Source of the DNA: a virus
Strand: one strand, 5' to 3'
Virus record (IMG/VR): IMGVR_UViG_3300008110_000120
Location: 1 to 54,888 of that record
DNA: 54,888 nt
The notes under the pieces are model-generated. The model had not been told where the DNA came from and ran no database searches. It saw only the letters and a program-made list of their open reading frames with translations. The position numbers and the translations under genes are program-made. This document shows positions 14,871 to 24,597 of the stretch, one piece after another; positions within the stretch are counted from its first letter, which is position 1, and the number at the start of each line of letters is the position of its first letter.

Positions 14871-17033
14871 TTAAACGGTTCCGATAATTTCTTCAAACGA
14901 AACACCAGTTCTGGTGGCAACAAACGTTAGACCGATAAAGTTAATCGATCTGTTTGGTTGTACGTAAATATCCGCAAGAAATTCATTATTATCAATTACT
15001 GCGGCAGTATTATTAGATTCATCACAAACAACTTTGAAGGATTGAACTCCTCTCTTTGCCTGAATATCACGTAAGAAAGGTTCAATAATATTTACAAAGT
15101 TATTTCTTGTAATTTCATCATTAAATTCAAATAGTTGATCTTTTGCTGCCGTAGAAATTGCCTCTTGGATATAGATAAACAATCTCCTTACATTAATTCT
15201 ATCAAATGCCGATGGTTTTGCCAATCCTGTTTTGTCACCAAAAAGAATGATACCAGATCCAGGGGAGAATACAATTGGATTAATTCTGTTAGTGTATAAT
15301 CTATCTCTTTGAAGTTGAGTTGGGTTGTATGCTAGTTTAATAGCATTTAATATGACTCCTCTAGAAGTTCCTGCTGGTGAGAACCATGGGAAATCATTAA
15401 TATCAGTTCTTGCACACAATCCGGATGTATCACCATTTAATGGAATATATCTAAATGTATCATTAAATCTATCATACGTGTACTTATAACCACTATCAAA
15501 AACTGCATAAGAAGATGATGTAATAGGAGAATAGAAACTAATCAAATTATCAGTAATTGCATCCGATGCGTTAATTGATCCTGTATTATCAATAAGAGCG
15601 TCTCTATATGGACTAATGAACGCCATGCAGTCTTTTCTTGCTTCTGCTATGGAAATAATTTTATTCGCAAGGGATTGTGCCTCTGATTTAATATAATTTG
15701 CACTACCCATTAAAATAAAGTCAAGTCTATAATCTTCCGCATTCGATAGAATTGCGTATGACTCGGATAGTTTGCTGACAGTGGCTGACATACAACCGGC
15801 GGTCGTAATACCTGCACTGCCATCATAGTTTTTACCACCACCAAGAGTTATAGGATTATTTCCAGTAGCGGCAAAGTCTTGATTTGATGCCTTTTGGTCC
15901 CACCCATTATCTGTATCTAATGTAAAATTACTTGAATAAGTAATCGTGGTTATTCCTGCAGGAGTTTTACCACCAAAAATAAATCTAGAATTTATTTCTA
16001 AGTATCTTCTCCAGTAAGAAGGAGACCCTGCTGCAAATTCAGCATCGGTTGCTTTTGAAAGACCTAGATGCTTTTCTAGAATATTTCCAGCATTACCACT
16101 AATGGATCCATCATTATCAATTACTAAAACGTGTAATTCATCGAACCTTGCATTTCTATCAGCACCAAAACTAGTTGTGGTTGGTCTATCTGCTATATTA
16201 TTCCAATATAATTGTGATCCACTATTAAGAGTAATATACTGCTCATCATACCAATCAGAACTAGTGTTGTAAGAAGTTGTCCCTACGGCAGTTGCATTAC
16301 CAACGGTATGAATGGCAACAGACCCAGTACTGGAGAATTTATAAACTCCACCCACCTGATACTCTACATTAGTTGCGGTATTTCCGGCAGAAATATGGGA
16401 AAGTAATTTAACTGAAACTTTATTTTGTCCAATTTCAGTAATCATTCCCTTGAAATATCCATCAAGGAGTGATGTAGTTCCTGCTCCTGCTAAAACTGTG
16501 TCGGAAGGTACTGCTTGAGTAACTCCCATACCAACAGCAAGGGTTCCACCAACTCCACCGGTAGTAGCAATACCAGATAAAACTTGGTCTGCCTTTCCAT
16601 CAATTAAACAAACTTGTAAAGAATTTCCCCATGATCCGGGATTTCTCGCAACAATACTAGCAGATGTGATGACATTTTCATTATACCCAAGTTGAGTATA
16701 ATGTTCTGCACTTTTGATTTTAATATTTGCTGTGTCGGGAGATGATGCGTTTTTTAAATCAGTGTCATCAGTCCTAAGTACTCTTAAGGATCCCCCATAA
16801 GAAAGAAAGGATGATGCAACATACCAACTTTCATATTGTCTGTCTACTGAAAGTGGACCTCCAAAAATTGAATATAAATCTTGTTCACTTTGTATTAAAA
16901 CTGGTACATTAACTGGTCCTTTTTGAAATGGTGCTGCAATGGCACCAATTTTTTGCGATAATGGATCAACTCTCCCACTTGTTAAGTCAACTTCTCTTAC
17001 TATAATTCCAGGAGATGCTAAGTTTAGCGGCAT
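14871..17033 (-). CDS. gp18: contractile tail sheath protein gp18
   Basis: A 720-residue protein (T4 659). The N terminus PLNLASPGIIVREVDLTSGR is typical of sheath proteins, and the C-terminal domain contains NVRRLFIYIQEAISTAAKDQ and the FIGLTFVATRTGVSFEEI ending. The central part holds variable Gly/Thr-rich surface loops. Contraction drives the tube through the cell envelope. A good Shine-Dalgarno (GAGGAGA) and a TATAAATA box 38 bases upstream fit high late expression. Confidence 0.97.
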   Translation of the reverse strand: MPLNLASPGIIVREVDLTSGRVDPLSQKIGAIAAPFQKGPVNVPVLIQSEQDLYSIFGGPLSVDRQYESWYVASSFLSYGGSLRVLRTDDTDLKNASSPDTANIKIKSAEHYTQLGYNENVITSASIVARNPGSWGNSLQVCLIDGKADQVLSGIATTGGVGGTLAVGMGVTQAVPSDTVLAGAGTTSLLDGYFKGMITEIGQNKVSVKLLSHISAGNTATNVEYQVGGVYKFSSTGSVAIHTVGNATAVGTTSYNTSSDWYDEQYITLNSGSQLYWNNIADRPTTTSFGADRNARFDELHVLVIDNDGSISGNAGNILEKHLGLSKATDAEFAAGSPSYWRRYLEINSRFIFGGKTPAGITTITYSSNFTLDTDNGWDQKASNQDFAATGNNPITLGGGKNYDGSAGITTAGCMSATVSKLSESYAILSNAEDYRLDFILMGSANYIKSEAQSLANKIISIAEARKDCMAFISPYRDALIDNTGSINASDAITDNLISFYSPITSSSYAVFDSGYKYTYDRFNDTFRYIPLNGDTSGLCARTDINDFPWFSPAGTSRGVILNAIKLAYNPTQLQRDRLYTNRINPIVFSPGSGIILFGDKTGLAKPSAFDRINVRRLFIYIQEAISTAAKDQLFEFNDEITRNNFVNIIEPFLRDIQAKRGVQSFKVVCDESNNTAAVIDNNEFLADIYVQPNRSINFIGLTFVATRTGVSFEEIIGTV

Positions 17034-17070
17034 CTTTGTTCTCCTCTACAATTCCAGAATATTCTAGAAG

Positions 17071-17078
17071 TATTTATA
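17071..17078 (-). promoter_or_regulatory. T4-type late promoter TATAAATA (gene 18)
   Basis: Exact box in the 56-base gap between genes 17 and 18, 38 bases before the gene 18 ATG. Confidence 0.78.
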
Positions 17079-17089
17079 AATCACCTTAT

Positions 17090-18739
17090 TTACATATAAT
17101 CCCACATGTAAGATTTATCACCATATTCATCGGTATACCATCTATCACCATCTTCATCAACAAAACTTGACATTTCATCAATTCCATCTGCAATAAAACC
17201 AAAAGGTGCCATATCTTGTTCTATTTGATTTTTTTGCTCTTCATATATCCTCTTGCGGACATCATTGTCTGTCATTTCTTTAAAATAATCTTGTGCAACT
17301 AACCAAGAAAAAATAACAAGACACATTGCCAGATCATCATTACATCCTTCTTCTGCCTCAAATGAGTTATGTTTTTGTATAAAGGTTGTCAGTTCACTAA
17401 TAATTTCATAGTCATTGACTATTAATTTATCATCTTCTATAAGCGTCCTTAAGTTTGAACATCCTAACTTTTTAACAGATGCGGTCATTCGAACACCTAG
17501 TTGAGATTTTTTACCACTAAATCCAGATCCAACTATTTGTCCTGCGCGTCCTCTCATAGAACACATTAGTATATTGTCGTATTCTAAATCAAAGTGTAAA
17601 ATATTTGCTACTTGATCTCCAATATCATTTATTTCTGCCAAAACATATGAATTATTATATCCACGAGCAACATCATTTATAATACTTGGAAATAGCATTG
17701 GTTTAATTTCATTATTCCTATACTTTGCTACTGTTCTGTATGGAAACTCTGTAATATCAAAAACAATAAAAGTTGAATAATCACCACCAATACCTCTGGC
17801 AACGTCAACTGTCATTAAGTAATTGTGTTCTTCCTTTGGATTTTCATATACATCCAATCCTTTGTTTCTTTTAATTGGATCATCATATACTAGAGTTTTT
17901 AACTTTGCTGGACTAATAAGTGTATCAACGGACCCTAAAAATTCACATTCAAATTCAACTTTGAACTGTTGTTCGGAAGTGTTAGCAATGGTCTGCGCTT
18001 TCCACTTTTCATCTCTTCCCGGAACTTCTGCCCAATGAACATCCGTTGGAACATACTCATTCTTTTTTCTTTCGGCATCATGCCACATGCGATAAAAATG
18101 ATTCATACCACGGGGGGTAGAAACAATAATTACCTTGGTACTTTGTCCTGATGAAATGGTAGGATATACAGAAGCAAAAAAGTCATCAGCGATATGATTT
18201 GGAATGAACGCAAACTCATCCAAGAATATGATGTTATATGATCCTCCACGCACCGCAGACGCCGATGTAGATGCTGCCATGATCTTTGACCCATTCTCTA
18301 GCTCCAAGCTCCCCCTGTTCCACTGTAGAACCCCTTGCTGCATCCACCTAGGGAGATTTTCATATGCAAGTTGTAGTCTCTGAAGAAGATCTCTTGCCGT
18401 AGATGCTTTGTTTGCAAGAATCGCAATATTTACATTATCATTAAAAAGTGCATAGTGTAAAAGGTAAGATACGCAGGTAGTAGATTTGCCTGTCTGACGA
18501 GGCATCTTGCAAATGTTGAATCTATTTTGATGGAAATTTTTAATTAATTTTTCTTGAAACTTATATAAAGAAAATGGAACCAATCCATGATCCAGAGAAA
18601 CGATTTTAATGTAGTTTTTTGCAAAATATACCGGATCCTCTTTACATTTTAAAAATTCAATGATTTGATCTTCAGTAAATTGGATTTGTGTATTTGCTTT
18701 TTTTAAATTGGGATTACCAAGATATACGCTATCAGACAT
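17090..18739 (-). CDS. gp17: large terminase subunit gp17
   Basis: A 549-residue packaging motor (T4 610). Walker A is PRQTGKST at 80-87 and Walker B is NIIFLDEFAF. The C-terminal RNase-H-like nuclease has acidic residues in TVDVARGIGGDYSTFIVFD, LAEINDIGD and CNDDLAMCLVIFSW. It pumps DNA into the prohead through gp20 and makes the headful cut. GTTAAATA at 18760-18767 is a possible weak late box. Confidence 0.98.
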   Translation of the reverse strand: MSDSVYLGNPNLKKANTQIQFTEDQIIEFLKCKEDPVYFAKNYIKIVSLDHGLVPFSLYKFQEKLIKNFHQNRFNICKMPRQTGKSTTCVSYLLHYALFNDNVNIAILANKASTARDLLQRLQLAYENLPRWMQQGVLQWNRGSLELENGSKIMAASTSASAVRGGSYNIIFLDEFAFIPNHIADDFFASVYPTISSGQSTKVIIVSTPRGMNHFYRMWHDAERKKNEYVPTDVHWAEVPGRDEKWKAQTIANTSEQQFKVEFECEFLGSVDTLISPAKLKTLVYDDPIKRNKGLDVYENPKEEHNYLMTVDVARGIGGDYSTFIVFDITEFPYRTVAKYRNNEIKPMLFPSIINDVARGYNNSYVLAEINDIGDQVANILHFDLEYDNILMCSMRGRAGQIVGSGFSGKKSQLGVRMTASVKKLGCSNLRTLIEDDKLIVNDYEIISELTTFIQKHNSFEAEEGCNDDLAMCLVIFSWLVAQDYFKEMTDNDVRKRIYEEQKNQIEQDMAPFGFIADGIDEMSSFVDEDGDRWYTDEYGDKSYMWDYM

Positions 18740-18768
18740 AAAATTATCTCCTATCTCAATATTTAACT

Positions 18769-20346
18769 TTAATCAACTTCCCAAATAAGAGAAGTATTAG
18801 TTGCAGTAACGTTAGATGCTTTTATTGCTAGAGAAATATTACTTCCAGGAGAAACTACAATTCTGTAACTACTCAAATCAATATTTAATGAACCACTACT
18901 AGGTATTGCATAAGATAAAATAGGAGTATTAGTAGTTTCACTTATAGTTCCATTTTCTTCTGAAACCAGTGCAATTGAATTTCCTCCTGGTTGAGTTCTA
19001 AAAATATGAGAACCTGTTGCTAAAGGAGCATCTAGAAATACAAAGACTTCAGCAGGTGCTTGCCCACTATTAAATGTCCCACTCAACCCTTTCATAATTA
19101 TTTCTCTTGAATTAAGTACTCCATTATTTGTAGTTGGGTTTTGAACAGTAATTAAATGATTTACTACGTTTGCACTTAATCCTGCAGTACTTCTAAATGT
19201 GGAACTTGGATATACATTTTGAACAATTTTACCCTCAACACCCATCATTAGGGATGCTCCACAAACAGCAGCAGTTGAAGCAATACCAACACCACTTAAA
19301 TTTGCGGCAGCATATCCAATTTTAAATGATGGATTATCTACCCAAGGAGTGGTATGTTTATTGCTATAATGGGCATGATGAAAGAAAATCATATCTCCAT
19401 TTATTGGATTTTCTATAGCATATCTTTGCTCACCTGCACCCAACCAGCGATAATTGATTTGGAATACATTTAATTTTGTTGTATCTAAAGTAACTCCAGA
19501 TGGATTTGATGTCCCACCAACACCAGTCAAATTATCAAGGTTCCAATCTTCCTGATATGTCCATTCTTCTGTAGCAACTTTACCAGATTGAATGGTTGTA
19601 AATGTTCCTACTGCTCCTGTTGTTCCTGGTATAAATTGAAAATTACCTGTCTGCGGACCAACTGAATTTGCTAAAAATATAATTGTATTATCTCTTTGGT
19701 CTGGAATGTGAGTTGCATATGAAGTACTGAATCCCAATTTTGCTGCTGTTGCCGATGTATCTGCAGAATCATTTACAAGAGATACACTATAAGAAGTTCC
19801 ATTTAAAATAACTGTTGAAATTCCGGAAGAACTTGCTGCAGTTGTAATAGTAAGTTTTCTAATTTCTGCTTTTGTTCCATACTGACGAAGAATACCAAAT
19901 TTTCCATTAGTATTAAATCCAACTTGTAGTGCAGATTCTTGACTAAAAAAACCTGCTCGTAAAGTTACTCCTACAGTAGGATTGATAAAGTGTGCAGTAA
20001 ATCTAGCAACTCCACCTTGTCCCGGTCTGTACCTTAAAAATCTCTTTGAACGAACCACACTATATCCATATGCACTTGTTCCAGTTTCTGCAACAAATAA
20101 ACTATTTCTTGTTGTTGCTATTCCACTGGTAAATGAATATGTTTGAAAACTGTTTGTTGGAAGACCATAGATTGGGTCCAACTGAACTACGGGAGTGAGT
20201 TCAGAAACTGCATATTCACCAAAAGCACCTCTACCAGTAGCACCTTCGCTTATAATATTTCCATACTGGTCAGCCTGGATATAAACCTCATGCAGGGTTC
20301 TTTCCTGATTCAAATAATCTTGTTGATTCTTATTCCATTGTGCCAT
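18769..20346 (-). CDS. virion structural protein, 525 residues
   Basis: Begins MAQWNKNQQDYLNQERTLHE. It is a beta-rich, Ser/Thr/Gly-rich protein with FEYAVSELTPVVQLDPIYGL-like opening segments, SKRFLRYRPGQGGVARFTAH and YHFHH-like aromatic patches (MIFFHHAHYSNKHTTPWVDN). The pattern suits a fibre or head-surface protein. It lies between genes 16 and 17, where T4 has nothing comparable. Conserved in cyanomyoviruses as an unnamed structural protein as far as I recall. No enzyme motif is visible. Confidence 0.88.
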   Translation of the reverse strand: MAQWNKNQQDYLNQERTLHEVYIQADQYGNIISEGATGRGAFGEYAVSELTPVVQLDPIYGLPTNSFQTYSFTSGIATTRNSLFVAETGTSAYGYSVVRSKRFLRYRPGQGGVARFTAHFINPTVGVTLRAGFFSQESALQVGFNTNGKFGILRQYGTKAEIRKLTITTAASSSGISTVILNGTSYSVSLVNDSADTSATAAKLGFSTSYATHIPDQRDNTIIFLANSVGPQTGNFQFIPGTTGAVGTFTTIQSGKVATEEWTYQEDWNLDNLTGVGGTSNPSGVTLDTTKLNVFQINYRWLGAGEQRYAIENPINGDMIFFHHAHYSNKHTTPWVDNPSFKIGYAAANLSGVGIASTAAVCGASLMMGVEGKIVQNVYPSSTFRSTAGLSANVVNHLITVQNPTTNNGVLNSREIIMKGLSGTFNSGQAPAEVFVFLDAPLATGSHIFRTQPGGNSIALVSEENGTISETTNTPILSYAIPSSGSLNIDLSSYRIVVSPGSNISLAIKASNVTATNTSLIWEVD

Positions 20347-20348
20347 AA

Positions 20349-20669
20349 TTAATCAGTCCAAGTTAATCTTTCTGGTTGATATCTTTGTGAGTTTTTGATT
20401 TTTAAAGTGTTTGTGTTGTAAGAAGTTGGATAGAGTTGATGAACTATTGCTCCAGGATATTCGTCCTGAAGTTGTTCAGCGAGAGCATTCTTATCCATCA
20501 TTTTACCCTCAACTTCTAATCTATACATCTTACCTTCCCATACCACATCGGCAATGAAAGATTCTCCAACTGGTTCTGATTGATTATCTGAACCATTAAT
20601 ATAAAGATTGCCGTTAAAATCGCCTGCAATATTAACGCTTTCTGAAATAAACTGATTAAAGGATTTCAT
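20349..20669 (-). CDS. small protein with capsid-targeting-like N terminus
   Basis: A 106-residue protein beginning MKSFNQFISESVNIAGDFNG. The first eleven residues follow the T4 internal-protein leader pattern (MK-[ST]-[FY]-x-x-F-I-x-E), with I-S-E before Ser11 as a possible gp21 cut. The body is beta-rich (NLYINGSDNQ, FIADVVWEGKMYRLEVEGK). The C-terminal part is basic and polar. It sits two bases from the genes on both sides. A packaged head protein is inferred. Confidence 0.8.
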   Translation of the reverse strand: MKSFNQFISESVNIAGDFNGNLYINGSDNQSEPVGESFIADVVWEGKMYRLEVEGKMMDKNALAEQLQDEYPGAIVHQLYPTSYNTNTLKIKNSQRYQPERLTWTD

Positions 20670-20670
20670 T

Positions 20671-21954
20671 TTAGTTACAGTTCCAGCGACGGAGAGCTTT
20701 GTTGATTCTTGAATCTGGATCTCTTGCAGTTTCTGCAGATGTAAGTTTGTCTTTCATCCCAGACATACGACTACAAAAGTTTTTACGACGATTTGCTCTC
20801 TTACCACTTGGATTCTTTTCAGTTACTGCAGTTTGTAATTTAGAACCAGGATTTTCGCGGCGATATGCTTTAACTGCAGCAGGACTTAGACCATCAGTTT
20901 TATCTTTGCGATTTACTGACTGCCAATCTTCGGCAAATTCTTCCCTCCAGTTTGAATATAATTTTTTCTCACCAAGAAGTTTACTGCCAATTCCTTTACT
21001 TGGTTTTAAAGATTCTGGTTTAATAATATCAACAAATTCTGCATAATGATTACCATGTGCATCCTCAATCGAAATTGATTCTGGGACACAGTTTGGAACT
21101 TCTTTATCACCTTTCATTTTTGTTGGGGGATTTCCTAGTTTTTTCCCACTCCAACACTTACTTGCGCCAACATTTTTACGTGCCTTCTCAATTCCCTCTT
21201 CTATATCAGTTTCCTCAATATTTAAAGTTTTTGGGTATCCTTTTTCGCCTGGTTTTGCCGGTCTTTCTCCACGCTTTCTTTTGGCATGAATGTTATGCCA
21301 GAGACCTTTTTCTTCTTCATCAATGGCATTTGATTCTGAAACTTTATTATCACTTGACAAATATTCAGCAGCTGTTGTGATAAAGTCAGCAGCTCTTGTT
21401 ATTTTTGATTGCACCCAAGCTGGAAGTTGCTGATCTGGTTTTTTAATAATTTCTCTTAATATTTCAATAGATTTTTCGATGGCATCTAATTCAATTTGAG
21501 CCATGTATCCTTCTTCATCTTTTATTTTTCCTGAAGCGATTTCTTTGTGATCTTCAGGAAGTAATTCCTCGTTTGCCGGATGAACTGTTGCAATATTGTA
21601 CTTCATTTGATTTAATGATAAAGGCTCTCTAGCGTACCTTTCCCACATTGTAGGTCCATATGAACAATCTTCTTGGGTTTCAAATTTTCTGCATAACCTA
21701 CAAAATTTGGTTTCACCAATTTGTTCAGTTTTTGGTGTTTTTTCTACTTTTTTTAATTTTGTATAATAATCTGGAAATTCATCAATATGTTGAAGTGCTG
21801 TAATTTTTGCAGAATTTGGATCTGTAGTATGCTCCCCTTCTACCTTTGTTCCCATTCGGACTTGCTTTTCAATAACTTTCAGGGAAACTTTATGTTTTTT
21901 GGCAAGTTCTTCTGGAGATTTATAAGATTTTACAGGGCCTTTGGGATCTCTCAT
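20671..21954 (-). CDS. multidomain hypothetical protein (DUF5661-like N terminus)
   Basis: A 427-residue protein that looks like several small phage domains joined. Residues 1-70 (YKSPEELAKKHKVSLKVIEK, HIDEFPDYYTKL) resemble DUF5661. A possible zinc cluster FCRLCRKFETQEDC follows near residue 85. A basic region (GLWHNIHAKRKRGERPAKPG) comes next, then ARKNVGASKCWSGKKLG. The C-terminal domain has LSPAAVKAYRRENPGSKLQT, NFCSRMSGMKDKL and DPDSRINKALRRWNC, as in small proteins of many phages. It lies beside small terminase gene 16. Function unknown; a head or DNA-associated role is only a guess. Confidence 0.88.
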   Translation of the reverse strand: MRDPKGPVKSYKSPEELAKKHKVSLKVIEKQVRMGTKVEGEHTTDPNSAKITALQHIDEFPDYYTKLKKVEKTPKTEQIGETKFCRLCRKFETQEDCSYGPTMWERYAREPLSLNQMKYNIATVHPANEELLPEDHKEIASGKIKDEEGYMAQIELDAIEKSIEILREIIKKPDQQLPAWVQSKITRAADFITTAAEYLSSDNKVSESNAIDEEEKGLWHNIHAKRKRGERPAKPGEKGYPKTLNIEETDIEEGIEKARKNVGASKCWSGKKLGNPPTKMKGDKEVPNCVPESISIEDAHGNHYAEFVDIIKPESLKPSKGIGSKLLGEKKLYSNWREEFAEDWQSVNRKDKTDGLSPAAVKAYRRENPGSKLQTAVTEKNPSGKRANRRKNFCSRMSGMKDKLTSAETARDPDSRINKALRRWNCN

Positions 21955-21968
21955 CTACCTATTTTAAT

Positions 21969-22388
21969 TTATTCTTTATTATTTAGAAAACCTTGTTTAA
22001 GTAATTTTGATAACTCGGAAGTTGATCCCACAAAAACCGCATTATTTGTAACGTTATTGGTTGTTTTTACAGACTGGTCTTCAACGTCTTTAACTTTTTT
22101 TTGCAGGTCTATAAGTTTATCAGTGACGTCTCCAACACTTTTTATAAGTTGACCGGCAACTTCATATGCTCTTGGAGATTCGCTTTCACCGGCAAGTTCC
22201 ATAATTCCATTAATTGCCTCTTGCCCCTTTTCTATCAGTGAGTATAAATTTGCTCTAGTATACTCATAATCTTTTTTTATATCTTGTTTTGGTTCTTGTA
22301 TTATGATACTTTCCTCACTTTTTTCTACTTTCACTATTTTACTTTCGATATTTAAAGCACTGTTAATTGATTCATAATTGTCTTTCAT
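21969..22388 (-). CDS. gp16: small terminase subunit gp16
   Basis: A 139-residue helical protein (T4 164). Coiled-coil-like central segments (NLYSLIEKGQEAINGIMELA, KSVGDVTDKLIDLQKKVKDV) are followed by a C-terminal LSKLLKQGF motif. gp16 forms a ring that recognises phage DNA and regulates gp17. The identification combines sequence style with position between gene 15 and the terminase region. Confidence 0.9.
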   Translation of the reverse strand: MKDNYESINSALNIESKIVKVEKSEESIIIQEPKQDIKKDYEYTRANLYSLIEKGQEAINGIMELAGESESPRAYEVAGQLIKSVGDVTDKLIDLQKKVKDVEDQSVKTTNNVTNNAVFVGSTSELSKLLKQGFLNNKE

Positions 22389-22399
22389 ATTAATATCTT

Positions 22400-23200
22400 T
22401 TAAACATCAATTTGTCTAGGTGGACTATAACTTCTAGAATCTGTAAAGTCAGTTATTGTCTCATTAAATCCAAAATCATCATCAGGTCCTGCTGTAATTG
22501 GATCTGGAGTTAAAGTATATCTAACCTCACGTTTTGCATTAGCAGTATCTGTAGATGAATATACATCAACTTGAACTTTTTTAATCAACTCATCAGTAGT
22601 TGCAGAAATTGGACCGAATATATGCGTTTTAGCCATAAAATTTAATGTATATATTAAAATTCTTCTGGTCGAAAAATCACCCTCATAATCATCCTGAAAA
22701 GAAATATTTTCTAGGACAATTGGAATATCCTTTTTTTCCCCAATAGAATCTATTAAGTTAATCGTTATATTAAAAGCCGGTTGAAAAAATGGCAGTATTT
22801 GCTCAACAATTTGAAGAGCATCCTCATTCAATTTTGTCATTATATTTAATTGAAATCCAATATTATATGGAACTGGTAAAAATACTTTTTTAGATTGATT
22901 TCCATCATCTAAAACTTTAAAAGTTTGTGTTACTCCAGTTTTTCTAGACGCATCATATTGTAAAGAAGTCATCTCAAATGACATTCTTGGTAAGGTTATT
23001 TGAATTGATTTATTCAAATCCGGTTGCTGTTCAATTCTAGCAAGAAATTTTTGAGTTGGACCATATCCAAGAGGAACTTTTATGGAACTGATACTATCAC
23101 CATCACCATCTTTATGGCGAATATAAATCTCATTAAATAAATTACCGAACCCTACAACTGTTTTTTTAATTATCTCGTGATAAAAATAAGTTCCTAGCAT
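22400..23200 (-). CDS. gp15: tail terminator / sheath stabiliser gp15
   Basis: A 266-residue protein (T4 272) beginning MLGTYFYHEIIKKTVVGFGN, the typical gp15 opening, with NEIYIRHKDGDG and RIEQQPDLNKSIQITLPRMS following. In T4 the gp15 hexamer caps the tail tube and sheath and joins the tail to the neck. It overlaps gene 14 by one base. Confidence 0.95.
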   Translation of the reverse strand: MLGTYFYHEIIKKTVVGFGNLFNEIYIRHKDGDGDSISSIKVPLGYGPTQKFLARIEQQPDLNKSIQITLPRMSFEMTSLQYDASRKTGVTQTFKVLDDGNQSKKVFLPVPYNIGFQLNIMTKLNEDALQIVEQILPFFQPAFNITINLIDSIGEKKDIPIVLENISFQDDYEGDFSTRRILIYTLNFMAKTHIFGPISATTDELIKKVQVDVYSSTDTANAKREVRYTLTPDPITAGPDDDFGFNETITDFTDSRSYSPPRQIDV

Positions 23201-24594
23201 TAATACGACCCAAATGGATTTCTTTCAGAAAAATCTAAAATAGATAAGGCTTCTGTTTCTATTTCATCATTTTCTGAATATTTATCATAGACATCGAAGT
23301 CATTATATTTTTTAAGACTATAAACTGCAGATGAAGAAGATCCGACGATATTTTCTCCCAAAATAAAAGATTTATTTGTATCAATTCCAACAAAAGAAAC
23401 TTTTAGTATCTTATTTGCAGACATCCATGATTTAACCCTTGCCTTTGTGCCAGATTTTGATCCGATTACTATTTCATTAAACTTATAAGTTCCAAATCCA
23501 ACTATTGTTTCTGGTGGTGCAATTGTTATTATTGGTGTAAATGTATATCCAATGCCAGGATTACTAATTCTTATAGTTGCTATGCCAGAAGAAGTATTTA
23601 AAACACTCGTAAGTTTTGCTGTTATTGCAGCACCAACATTTGGCGATTGGACAGTAACGGTTGGATTTGTTGAATATCCAACCCCATTTATATTCATAAG
23701 TATAGATACAATTCCATATAGATTAGTTTCTATACTACAAGTTATTGCAGCTCCAATTCCTCCCCCACCGGATATAGTAACTTCTGGTGCTACAGTATAT
23801 CCATATCCGGGACTTATGAAAAGTATTTCTTTTATGGAATCAGAACCAGATACTGATGTTGTTATTGCAACTGCTTGCGCCGTTCCTCCCGGCACTGGCG
23901 ATTCTGTAAACGAAATTGATGGCGCACTTGAATAATCATATCCATCATTATTAATATAAATTGATCTAACATATCCAGTATTAATTACCGCAGTTGCACT
24001 AGCAGTGCTTCCAATTCCAGACAGTGACAGTGTGCTAATATATCCATGATCTTGAATAAGAGTATCTAATTCTTCTACAGATGTATCAATAACCTCATCT
24101 TCATATTCAAATAATTCACATTTTACCTCATAAACGTAAGTTTTTCCTAACTGATAAAATGGTTGTTCGTGCTCAACAAATTTAACTTCAAATAATCTTT
24201 TTCCTAAAGGAAAATAAATTAAATCTCCCTCTTTTGGTCTAGTAATTATTTCATAATCACCTTCATCACTATCTGTCAAAAATGGAGATATAAAATCTTC
24301 AAATCTTTCCCTTGAAATTATTAATGTAACCTCATCTCTTAAGCTCATTCCAAATTTTGTTAAAATATCTCCAGCCCCAGTATATCCATCATAATTTGAA
24401 ATATAAGCTTCTAATAAAAAATTATCATCAAATTTTGATGAAGTAACCTCTTTAATAATTGTCTCTTTACGAACGAATCTTCTTGGAATGTAAGTAACTT
24501 CTATTCCATATATTTTAAGTTGTTCGTTAATTAAGTCCTGTACAAGTCTCTGTTCACTAGGAGATCCTTGTTGAAAAAAGGGATTTAGTGCCAT
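23200..24594 (-). CDS. gp14: neck protein gp14 with inserted GxGY repeats
   Basis: A 464-residue protein, against 256 in T4. The conserved part (MALNPFFQQGSPSEQRLVQD, DDNFLLEAYISNYDGYTGAG) covers about residues 1-180 and the last 90. Between them are four copies of a beta repeat: NDGYDYSSAPSISF (216), SPGYGYTVAPEVTI (261), INGVGYSTNPTVTV (302) and NPGIGYTFTPIITI (345), about 43 residues apart. The same repeat occurs in the gp8 and two giant proteins here. gp14 sits in the neck and completes the head; the insert probably forms a surface projection. Confidence 0.93.
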   Translation of the reverse strand: MALNPFFQQGSPSEQRLVQDLINEQLKIYGIEVTYIPRRFVRKETIIKEVTSSKFDDNFLLEAYISNYDGYTGAGDILTKFGMSLRDEVTLIISRERFEDFISPFLTDSDEGDYEIITRPKEGDLIYFPLGKRLFEVKFVEHEQPFYQLGKTYVYEVKCELFEYEDEVIDTSVEELDTLIQDHGYISTLSLSGIGSTASATAVINTGYVRSIYINNDGYDYSSAPSISFTESPVPGGTAQAVAITTSVSGSDSIKEILFISPGYGYTVAPEVTISGGGGIGAAITCSIETNLYGIVSILMNINGVGYSTNPTVTVQSPNVGAAITAKLTSVLNTSSGIATIRISNPGIGYTFTPIITIAPPETIVGFGTYKFNEIVIGSKSGTKARVKSWMSANKILKVSFVGIDTNKSFILGENIVGSSSSAVYSLKKYNDFDVYDKYSENDEIETEALSILDFSERNPFGSY

Positions 24595-24597
24595 TAT

